The translations under genes and the position numbers were made by a program. Positions 57,898-64,000 of a stretch of DNA of 64,000 nucleotides are shown here, piece by piece (position 1 is the first letter of the stretch; the number at the start of each line of letters is the position of its first letter). This DNA comes from Leifsonia sp. EB41. GTDB taxonomy: Bacteria > Actinomycetota > Actinomycetes > Actinomycetales > Microbacteriaceae. The stretch is from NCBI RefSeq assembly GCF_041262565.1, contig NZ_JBGCCJ010000001.1:2108001-2172000 (forward strand). Reading direction: 5' to 3'. The notes under the pieces were generated by a model. That model was not told where the DNA came from, ran no database searches, and saw nothing but the letters and a program-made list of their open reading frames with translations.

Positions 57898-58188
57898 CTA
57901 GCCGATCAGATCGAGGTAGACCGGAGGTTCTGCGTCCGGGCGCGGCGTCTGCACGCTGCCCAGCGACTCCAGCTCGGCGCGGATCCGCTGCTGCTGGTCG
58001 CGCAGCCCGTCGATCGCCCGCTGCTGCGCCGCCTGCACGTCACGGGCGCGCTCGGCGAGCTCCGCCGGCAGCGCGGGCAGCGGCGCACCGGGACGCCAGG
58101 CGCCGAGTCCCGCCGGGCCGGCCGCCTGTGCGCGCGTCTCCAGCTCGTCGAGCAGCGAGGCCCACGCGCCGGCGGCCGTTTCAGGCAA
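57898..58188 (-). CDS. FliT-like small helical flagellar protein
   Basis: 96 residues, helical, directly downstream of fliS and in the place of fliT. The sequence has two helices (WASLLDELETRAQAAG and LAERARDVQAAQQRAIDGLRDQQQRIRAELESLG) that would make an antiparallel chaperone hairpin like FliT (FliD chaperone), but similarity is not strong. The start is the TTG at 58188, overlapping the fliS stop by eight bases; a longer frame is antisense or shadow to fliS. Confidence 0.6.
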   Translation of the reverse strand: MPETAAGAWASLLDELETRAQAAGPAGLGAWRPGAPLPALPAELAERARDVQAAQQRAIDGLRDQQQRIRAELESLGSVQTPRPDAEPPVYLDLIG

Positions 58189-58609
58189 TCGCCACGACCT
58201 CGCTGTTGTCGTCGGCGCCGTCGACCTCCCACGAGGTCCCCGCCGACAGCGAGTCCGCCGCCTGGTGCCAGGCCTGGCGCAGCGGCTCCAGCAACGCGAT
58301 CGCCTCGATGACCAGGGCGACATCCCGGGTCACTCGGCAGTGGATGAGGGCGTTCGAGACGTAGATGTAGAGGCCGAGGAGGCTCTCCGCCGCGTTCCAG
58401 ACGTCCACGCGCAGCGAGCCCGCCAGCGCCGTGAGGATGTCGACCGCGTGGGTGAGCCGGTAATCGGCGACCGCGAGGTCGCCGGCGTCGAGGGCGTCCT
58501 TCGCGCAGTTCAGGTCGAGCAGCAGCCGGTCGTACAGCATGGTGAGCAGTCGCGACGGCGACGCGGAGAGGATGGCGTTGTCGCGGTAGGTCTGCGCCGC
58601 AGATGGCAT
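58181..58609 (-). CDS. fliS: Flagellar export chaperone FliS
   Basis: 142 residues with the FliS hallmark YRDNAILSASPSRLLTMLYDRLLLDLNCAKDALD and a helical C-terminus (VDVWNAAESLLGLYIYVSNALIHCRVTRDVALVIEAIALLEPLRQAWH). It binds the C-terminus of flagellin to prevent polymerisation in the cytoplasm. It follows fliD with a gap of 31 bases and is likely transcribed with it. Confidence 0.93.
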   Translation of the reverse strand: MPSAAQTYRDNAILSASPSRLLTMLYDRLLLDLNCAKDALDAGDLAVADYRLTHAVDILTALAGSLRVDVWNAAESLLGLYIYVSNALIHCRVTRDVALVIEAIALLEPLRQAWHQAADSLSAGTSWEVDGADDNSEVVAIA

Positions 58610-58640
58610 GTCGATCCTTGTGCTTTCTCTGGGGGCCGCG

Positions 58641-60086
58641 TCAGTTCGACGACGAGGGGTTCATCGCGTTGATCTGCTGGGTCAGGTAGTTCTGCTCGTT
58701 CTGGAGCTGGCCGAGGGTCGTCACGAGGGCCGTGTACTGCGCGGTCAGCAGCTTGCGTTTGGCCGCGAGCATCGTCGTCCAGTTGCTCACGCCCGACTGG
58801 TCGTTGGAGATCTGGGTCTGCTGCGACGTGATGGAGGCGGTCACCGTGCCGGTCACCGGGTCGGAGGCCGTGGAGCTGACGGCCTGAACACGGGAGGCGA
58901 TCGTCTGCACCGCGGCGATGGTCCCCGTGGGGTCGCTCGCGAGGGCGGCCTGGAACTTCGCGCTGTCGAACTTGATCGACCCGTCCGACTGGATCGCGAT
59001 GCCGTAGGTGGCGGGGGAGACGGTGCCGCCGGGCCCGACCGGGGCGGACACCGCCGACTGCAGGTTGCGATAGACACCCTGGATGAGGAGGCTGCCCGTG
59101 AAGGTCCCCGCGGTCGTCGTGCTGGAGCCGTCCGTGTTCTGGGTCGTCGTGACGGCGGACTGCTGCGTGATGTACGAGAGCAGCGTGTTCACGCCGGAGA
59201 CCAAAGAGGACGCGGTCGAGGTGATGCTGCCGCTGTCCATCGTGGAGGTGAGCGTCACCGGCGCGGCGGTGGGCTTCGCGACCGTGACGGTGACGCCCTG
59301 GACGAGGTTCGCGAAGGTGTCGGTGGACGACGAGACCGTCTGCGCCGCCGCGGTGCCCGGCCAGAGGGTGACCGTCGCGTCCTGCGCGGCGGTGACGGTG
59401 GCGGCGCCGGTCTGGGTGAGGAGGTTCGTGGCGGTGCCTGCCGTGTAGGCGGCGCTGGTGCCGGCGTAGACCTGGAAGGCCGCCGCCGCGCCGGTCTGCG
59501 TCGAGGTGAGCTGGAGCCGGTACTGCGGGTTGCCGGAGGCGTCGGTGCCCGAGGCGACCTGCGCGGCCGTGACACCGGCTCCGGCGGCGTTGATGGCGGT
59601 GACCACGTCCGAGATGCTCGAGGACGCGGCCGTGATGTCGTGCGCGGCGCCCGTCGAGTCGACGATCGTGATGGCGCCGCTCGCGTCCGGCCAGGTCGTC
59701 ATGACGCCGGTGACGGACACCTGCGCCTGCGCCACCTGGTTCACCTGCATCGAGAAGGACGTCGGCGACGCCGCGGTGGTCGCGGTGGCCATGACGGACG
59801 AATCCGTGCTCGCGACGGTGAGGAGGTTGAGGCCGTTCGTGGCCGCGGCTCCCGTCGCGCTCGTCTGGAGCGCCTGAAGCGTCACGTTGAGGTTCTGGAA
59901 GGCCGAGAGGGCGGTCTGCTCGGTCTTGACCTTGGCCTGGAGCTGGGTCTGCGGAATGGACTCCGCGGTCATCAGCGCGTTCACGATGGCCGTGGGGTCG
60001 AGGTTGTTGACCAGGTTGGAGACCGTGACCTGGCCGTTGCTGCCCACGGTGAGGGAGGGCAGCGAGATCGTTCCTACAGAGCTCAT
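58641..60086 (-). CDS. fliD: Flagellar filament cap protein FliD
   Basis: 481 residues. The N-terminal D0 (SSVGTISLPSLTVGSNGQVTVSNLVNNLDPTAIVNALMTAESIPQTQLQAKVKTEQTALSAFQNL) and the C-terminal coiled coil (QQTQISNDQSGVSNWTTMLAAKRKLLTAQYTALVTTLGQLQNEQNYLTQQINAMN) bracket a Thr/Ala/Ser-rich variable centre. It caps the filament and may bind surfaces. The ATG has a GAGGAGG ribosome-binding site. It is separated from fliC by a strong terminator hairpin. Confidence 0.92.
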   Translation of the reverse strand: MSSVGTISLPSLTVGSNGQVTVSNLVNNLDPTAIVNALMTAESIPQTQLQAKVKTEQTALSAFQNLNVTLQALQTSATGAAATNGLNLLTVASTDSSVMATATTAASPTSFSMQVNQVAQAQVSVTGVMTTWPDASGAITIVDSTGAAHDITAASSSISDVVTAINAAGAGVTAAQVASGTDASGNPQYRLQLTSTQTGAAAAFQVYAGTSAAYTAGTATNLLTQTGAATVTAAQDATVTLWPGTAAAQTVSSSTDTFANLVQGVTVTVAKPTAAPVTLTSTMDSGSITSTASSLVSGVNTLLSYITQQSAVTTTQNTDGSSTTTAGTFTGSLLIQGVYRNLQSAVSAPVGPGGTVSPATYGIAIQSDGSIKFDSAKFQAALASDPTGTIAAVQTIASRVQAVSSTASDPVTGTVTASITSQQTQISNDQSGVSNWTTMLAAKRKLLTAQYTALVTTLGQLQNEQNYLTQQINAMNPSSSN

Positions 60087-60125
60087 CCGAATTCCTCCTC
60101 CGATCCGCGATCAGGCAACTGGGGT

Positions 60126-60162
60126 GCGGGCGGCGACTGAACCCGAATCAGTCGCCGCCCGC
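60126..60162 (-). terminator. Terminator/attenuator after flagellin
   Basis: A perfect 15-bp inverted repeat (GCGGGCGGCGACTGA ... TCAGTCGCCGCCCGC) with a seven-base loop, ten bases after the fliC stop. Partial read-through would feed fliD-fliS-fliT, so that flagellin outnumbers the cap proteins. Confidence 0.88.
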
Positions 60163-60171
60163 CAGAGGGTG

Positions 60172-61008
60172 TCAGCCCTGGAGCAGCTTGAGGATGAGCT
60201 GGCTCTGCTGGTTGGCCTGCGAGAGCATCGCGGTGCCGGCCTGCATGAGCACGTTCTCCTTGCTGTACTTCGCCATCTCGGACGCCATGTCGGTGTCCGC
60301 GATCTGCGAGTTGGCGGCGGTCAGGTTCTGCGAGTTGACCGCGATGGACTGCGCGGTCGCCGTCAGCACGTTCTGGGTCGCGCCGAGGGTGGCCTGAGCG
60401 GTCGAGACGGTCTGGATCTGGGCCTGGATCGCGGTGATCGAGGCCTGCGCGTCGGTCGCGTTGTCGAACTTCAGGGCGGCGACGGCCGTGCCGATGGTGC
60501 TGACGTTGGCGGGGCCGAGGTCGAGGGAGACCTTGTCCGCTGCGTTGGCGCCGGTCTGGAAGTTCAGCGCAGCAGCGCCGGTGGCCGAGCCGTCGAGCAG
60601 CTTGACGCCGTTGAAGTTCGTCGACGAGCCGATCGAGCTGAGCTGGGCGGCCAGAGCGGTGACCTGCGTCTGGATGTCCGTGCGCGAGGCGACGTTGTTC
60701 GTGTCGTTCGCGGCCTGGACGGCGAGGCTGTTGATCGTCTGCAGGATGTTGGACACCTGGGACAGCGCGCCGGAGGCGGTCTGGATCAGGTTGATGCCGC
60801 TGGCGGTGTTCTGCCCGGCCTGGTTGAGGCCGCCGATCTGCGCCTGCAGGCCCTGCGAGATCGCGAGGCCGGCCGGGTTGTCCGCAGCCGTGTTGAGCTG
60901 CGAGCCCGACGACAGCTTGTTCATGCTGCTCTGCAGAGCAGCCTGGTTGGAGTTGAGCGAGTTCGTGACCGAGAGAGCGCTCAGGTTGGTGTTGATGGTC
61001 ATAGCCAT
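60172..61008 (-). CDS. fliC: Flagellin
   Basis: 278 residues, a short flagellin with almost no D2/D3. The N-terminal D0/D1 is INTNLSALSVTNSLNSNQAALQSSMNKLSSGSQLNTAADNPAGLAISQGLQ and the C-terminal D1/D0 is ADTDMASEMAKYSKENVLMQAGTAMLSQANQQSQLILKLLQG. The leader has an ACGGAGG ribosome-binding site containing a GGA, as used by CsrA to block flagellin synthesis. The start is ATG at 61008 (ATG at 61002 is possible). It is expressed from a sigma-28 promoter. Confidence 0.96.
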   Translation of the reverse strand: MAMTINTNLSALSVTNSLNSNQAALQSSMNKLSSGSQLNTAADNPAGLAISQGLQAQIGGLNQAGQNTASGINLIQTASGALSQVSNILQTINSLAVQAANDTNNVASRTDIQTQVTALAAQLSSIGSSTNFNGVKLLDGSATGAAALNFQTGANAADKVSLDLGPANVSTIGTAVAALKFDNATDAQASITAIQAQIQTVSTAQATLGATQNVLTATAQSIAVNSQNLTAANSQIADTDMASEMAKYSKENVLMQAGTAMLSQANQQSQLILKLLQG

Positions 61009-61069
61009 GATGTTCGAATCCTCCGTGAGAGTGTGCAGAGCCGGTCCATCCGTGGGCCGACGAATGGAC

Positions 61070-61096
61070 CTATCGGCAGCTCTGCCACGGATGTAA
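61070..61096 (-). promoter_or_regulatory. Sigma-28 (FliA) promoter of fliC
   Basis: TTAC (complement of 61093-61096), 15 bases, GCCGATAG (complement of 61070-61077). A ten-base inverted repeat (61043-61052 / 61061-61070) lies at the transcription start region. Confidence 0.9.
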
Positions 61097-61134
61097 GCGC
61101 CCGATCGAAATGAGTTCCGTGTCCCCCGAAATGC

Positions 61135-61161
61135 TTACAAGCGCCCCGTTCCTGCCGATAG
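61135..61161 (+). promoter_or_regulatory. Sigma-28 (FliA) promoter of flgN-flgK-flgL
   Basis: TTAC (61135-61138), 15 bases, GCCGATAG (61154-61161), oriented opposite to the fliC promoter. The two -35 boxes are 38 bases apart, so the intergenic region serves both directions. Confidence 0.9.
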
Positions 61162-61208
61162 CGGAAGGTACGGCAGACAACGTGTGTGCCCTTTGCTATG
61201 GATGGCTG

Positions 61209-61712
61209 ATGGGAGCGTGGAGCGCGGTGGGCGCCAACGAACTGTCGAACGAGCTCTGGCGTCAGAGAGAGCTCCTGGAGCTGCTGCTCTACAAATTCGA
61301 GGTCGAGCAGTTGCTCCTCGCCTCCGGCAAGGCCCGCTGGGTGCCGCACGCGACCCGCGAGGCGGAGGTCGTGATCGAGCGGCTGCGGACCGCGACGCTC
61401 TCGATGAGCGTCTCCGCGTCCGCCCTGGCGATCGAATGGAGCCTGCCCGCGGACACCCGGCTCCGCGAGCTCGCGGCCGGCGCCCCGGAAGGAGCCTGGC
61501 AGGGCATCTTCGCGGCCCACCTGGAGGCGCTCGTCACGCTGACCCGCGAGATCCGCACCGTCCGCGCCGGCAACGACCGCCTGCTGCGGAACGCCCTCCG
61601 CGCCGCCCAGGACACCTTCGACGCCGTCTCGGACGGCGCGTCGGTCTACACCTCCGACGGGACGACGGACCTGCCTTCTGCACGCGCCCGCCTCGTCGAC
61701 GCGACCCTGTAG
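61209..61712 (+). CDS. flgN: FlgN-like flagellar export chaperone
   Basis: 167 residues, helical. The first helix NELWRQRELLELLLYKFEVEQLLLASGKARWVPHATREAEVVIERLR resembles FlgN, the chaperone of FlgK and FlgL, and the C-terminal helices are typical. The ATG at 61209 is taken because earlier starts overlap the promoter. No clear Shine-Dalgarno sequence precedes it. It lies nine bases before flgK. Confidence 0.8.
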   Translation: MGAWSAVGANELSNELWRQRELLELLLYKFEVEQLLLASGKARWVPHATREAEVVIERLRTATLSMSVSASALAIEWSLPADTRLRELAAGAPEGAWQGIFAAHLEALVTLTREIRTVRAGNDRLLRNALRAAQDTFDAVSDGASVYTSDGTTDLPSARARLVDATL

Positions 61713-61721
61713 GAGACGACC

Positions 61722-63152
61722 GTGTCCGGCAACCTTCTCGGCTCCCTCAACACCGCCTTCTCCGGCCTCGCCGCCGCTCAGGCCGGCATCGAGGTCACCG
61801 GCGACAACATCGCCAACGCGACCACCCCCGGCTACGTCCGCCAGCAGGTCGACCTGGAGGCCGTCGGCGGCCCCGCCCAGGTCGGCCCCTTCGCGCAGGC
61901 GGCCACCGCCGGCCAGGGCGTGCGCGTTGCCGGCATCGTCCAGCTCGGCTCGTCCCTGCTCGACGCCCAGGCCCGGTCCGCCGGCGCCGCCGCCGGCTAC
62001 AGCGGCGTCACGGCCTCGGGGCTGAGCGCGCTCGAGTCGACGCTCGGCGAGCCGAGCGGCGACGCCATCTCCGGCTCGCTCTCGAAGTTCTGGTCGTCCT
62101 GGCAGGACGTCTCCAACCAGCCGGGCGCGCCCGCCCCTGTCGCCGCCCTGCTCGGCAAGGCGGGCTCCCTGGTCGGGCAGATCGCCACCGCCTACCGGTC
62201 GGTGCAGTCGCAGTGGTCGCAGACCCAGCAGGATCTGGCGAACACGGCGGCGCAGGTGAACTCCGACGCGTCCAAGGTCGCCCAGCTCAACGGGCAGATC
62301 CGCTCGGTGGCCGCCTCGGGCGGCGACGTCAACGCGCTCATCACCCAGCGCAGCAACATCCTGACCGAGCTCGCCTCGCTCTCCGGCGCGTCCGTCGTGA
62401 ACAACGCGGACCAGACCGTGACCGTGAGCATCGGCGGGGCGAACCTGGTGCAGGGCACCATCGCCCGGTCCCTGTCGGTCACCGGATCGACCACTCTGGA
62501 GGGCGCCGCAGGGTCGCCGGCCGGAGTGCAGTGGTCCGACGGCGCCGGCCCGGTCTCGCTCAACTCCGGCAAGCTCGCCGGCGACCTCTCGCTCCTTGCG
62601 CCCGCGACCGCCACCGGCAATGGCGGCGCGATCGCGGAGACCGCGGCGAAGCTCAACAGCCTCGCGACCTCCCTCGCCCAGCAGGTGAACGCCGTCAGCG
62701 TCACCGGGACGACCTCCACCGGCGCCACGAACGTCGCGTTCTTCGGGATGTCGGCGACCGGCCCGGCGGCGCTCGGCCTGAGCGTGCTCCCGACCGACGC
62801 CTCCGGTGTCGCCGTCGCCGCAGCCGGCGCAGGCGCGGCGGACGGGTCGATCGCGGACGCGATCGGGCAGCTCGGCACCGGCGCGGGCTCGCCCGACGTC
62901 GCCTGGTCGACGGGCGTCATCGCGCTCGGCACCGCGACCAGCAACGCGACGCAGCAGTCCACCCTCGATCAGAGCGCCCAGGCCGCCGCGACGGGCGCGC
63001 AGTCCTCGCAGGAGTCGGTCAGCCTCGACGAGGAGAACATGAACCTGATCGCGTACCAGCACGCCTACCAGGGCTCTGCGCGCGTCATGACCGCACTCGA
63101 CTCCATCCTCGATCAGCTCATCAACCACACCGGACTCGTCGGATTGGGATAG
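61722..63152 (+). CDS. flgK: Flagellar hook-associated protein 1 (FlgK)
   Basis: 476 residues. The N-terminal D0 signature is LNTAFSGLAAAQAGIEVTGDNIANATTPGYVRQQVDLEAV and the C-terminal one is SLDEENMNLIAYQHAYQGSARVMTALDSILDQLINHTG; a variable Ala/Gly/Ser/Thr-rich centre lies between. It joins the hook and filament. The start is GTG at 61722. The C-terminal helices are conserved. The gene follows flgN and precedes flgL by seven bases. Confidence 0.95.
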   Translation: MSGNLLGSLNTAFSGLAAAQAGIEVTGDNIANATTPGYVRQQVDLEAVGGPAQVGPFAQAATAGQGVRVAGIVQLGSSLLDAQARSAGAAAGYSGVTASGLSALESTLGEPSGDAISGSLSKFWSSWQDVSNQPGAPAPVAALLGKAGSLVGQIATAYRSVQSQWSQTQQDLANTAAQVNSDASKVAQLNGQIRSVAASGGDVNALITQRSNILTELASLSGASVVNNADQTVTVSIGGANLVQGTIARSLSVTGSTTLEGAAGSPAGVQWSDGAGPVSLNSGKLAGDLSLLAPATATGNGGAIAETAAKLNSLATSLAQQVNAVSVTGTTSTGATNVAFFGMSATGPAALGLSVLPTDASGVAVAAAGAGAADGSIADAIGQLGTGAGSPDVAWSTGVIALGTATSNATQQSTLDQSAQAAATGAQSSQESVSLDEENMNLIAYQHAYQGSARVMTALDSILDQLINHTGLVGLG

Positions 63153-63159
63153 GCCGAAC

Positions 63160-64000
63160 ATGTCATTCCGTGTCACCGAGTCGACGCAGCTCGCGTCGGC
63201 CCAGCGCAATCTCCAGCTCAGCGCCCAGCGGCTCAACCAGCTCGACCAGCAGGTCGCCAGCGGGCTCGCGATCAGCAAGACCTCCGACGACCCCGCGGGC
63301 GCCGCGACCCTGCTCGACCTGCAACGGCAGCTCGCGCAGAACACGCAGTACCAGCGGAACGCCGGCGACGGGACGGCCTGGCTCGCGACCGCGGGCACGG
63401 CCCTCACCTCGATGAACGACACCCTCAACCAGGTGCGCGACCTGACGGTGCAGGCCGCGAACACGGCCACCCAGACCCCGAGCTCGCGCACGGCCATCGC
63501 CACCCAGCTGCAGTCGCTGAAGCAGACGCTGCTCACTCTGGCGAACACGCAGTACCAGGGCCGCAGCGTCTTCGCCGGCACCTCCGACGCAGGCAGCGCG
63601 TTCAACGCCGACTACACCTTCAACGGGACGGCCGGCTCGTCGGTGAACCGGCGCGTGGGCACGGACACGACCGTCCGGGTCGACGTCGACGGGTCGTCGG
63701 TGCTCGGCGCCGGGGCGACCTCGGTCTTCGCGCTGATCGACTCGATCGCCAGCGCCGTGAGCAGCGGAGGGAACGTGGGCGGGCAGCTCACCGCGATCGA
63801 CGCCGTCGCCGCGAACATCCGGGGCGCCGAGGCGACCGTCGGCAGCGCACAGAACCAGCTCACCGGCGCGACCTCGGCGCTCACCACGCAGGCCACGACG
63901 CTGCAGACCACGCAGAACGGAATCCAGAACGTGGACGCCGCGCATGCCATCCTGAAGATGCAGACGCAGCAGGTCGCCTACCAGACCGCCCTGGCCGTCA
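63160..64000 (+). CDS. flgL: Flagellar hook-associated protein 3 (FlgL), truncated by the window end
   Basis: The first 280 codons, running off the window. The N-terminus FRVTESTQLASAQRNLQLSAQRLNQLDQQVASGLAISKTSDDPAGAATLLDLQRQL is the flagellin-like D0/D1 of FlgL, and the near-end IQNVDAAHAILKMQTQQVAYQTALAV shows that only a few residues are missing. It forms the second junction protein below the filament. It probably ends within about 20 codons. Confidence 0.93.
   Translation, partial: MSFRVTESTQLASAQRNLQLSAQRLNQLDQQVASGLAISKTSDDPAGAATLLDLQRQLAQNTQYQRNAGDGTAWLATAGTALTSMNDTLNQVRDLTVQAANTATQTPSSRTAIATQLQSLKQTLLTLANTQYQGRSVFAGTSDAGSAFNADYTFNGTAGSSVNRRVGTDTTVRVDVDGSSVLGAGATSVFALIDSIASAVSSGGNVGGQLTAIDAVAANIRGAEATVGSAQNQLTGATSALTTQATTLQTTQNGIQNVDAAHAILKMQTQQVAYQTALAV

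Noticed and set aside
61009-61030. tRNA T-arm-like sequence GTTCGAATCC
   Set aside because: No acceptor stem, anticodon arm or CCA end can be formed; it lies in the flagellin leader.

Overview
The window is high-GC, gene-dense chromosomal DNA of an actinobacterium. It is most likely a motile member of the Microbacteriaceae, close to Leifsonia. This rests on inference from a complete Gram-positive-type flagellar cluster, a DUF7882-type small protein, actinobacterial membrane proteins, frequent GTG/TTG starts and several apparently leaderless genes. I found no tRNA, rRNA, CRISPR array, insertion sequence or prophage gene. No gap without a gene exceeds about 300 bases.

Region 1 (1-23.3 kb) is a mosaic of housekeeping and accessory genes: the end of a TPR protein, an AEC-type carrier, a VanZ-like protein, a TspO-like protein, a PrmC-related methyltransferase, several small proteins, a CaCA cation exchanger behind a yybP-ykoY (Mn2+) riboswitch, an alpha/beta hydrolase, two Gfo/Idh/MocA oxidoreductases, a cupin, a GH3 beta-glucosidase, a 944-residue membrane protein with a lipase-like tail, a TMEM175-like channel, a NUDIX hydrolase, an isochorismatase-like protein and a serine hydrolase. 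Two families of short palindromic repeats (57 bp and about 60 bp) are scattered here and in region 2.

Region 2 (23.3-36.8 kb) is a carbohydrate locus built as two operons around one GntR/FCD regulator. Operon 1 is an ABC sugar importer (binding lipoprotein and two permeases, no ATPase) plus a GH63-like glycosidase. Operon 2 is a GH42 beta-galactosidase followed, with overlapping stop/start codons, by split glycine decarboxylase subunits (gcvPA, gcvPB), an ATP-NAD-kinase-like protein and an SDR dehydrogenase. Both promoters carry nearly the same 19-bp operator, so they probably form one regulon. A formylglycine-generating-enzyme-like protein without the catalytic cysteines follows.

Region 3 (36.8-64 kb) is the flagellar region. 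csrA, a FetB-like permease and a 242-bp non-coding stretch come first. Then a long minus-strand series reads, in transcription order, fliC - fliD - fliS - fliT-like - flgB - flgC - fliE - fliF - fliG - fliH - fliI - fliJ - C40 peptidase - fliK - flgD - flgE - flbD - motA - motB - fliM - fliN - fliO - fliP - fliQ - fliR - flhB - flhA - FlhF-like. Divergent from fliC are flgN - flgK - flgL, the last cut by the window end. Four sites matching the FliA/sigma-28 consensus (TWAC-N15-GCCGATAG) stand before fliC, flgN, flgB and flbD, so early, middle and late flagellar units all seem to use the flagellar sigma factor.

The most unusual points are the 57-bp palindrome family with one copy read in frame inside a kinase-like gene, the fusion of sugar hydrolysis and split glycine decarboxylase in one coupled operon, the uniform sigma-28 promoters, the riboswitch-exchanger pair, and a P-loop-less FlhF-like protein.
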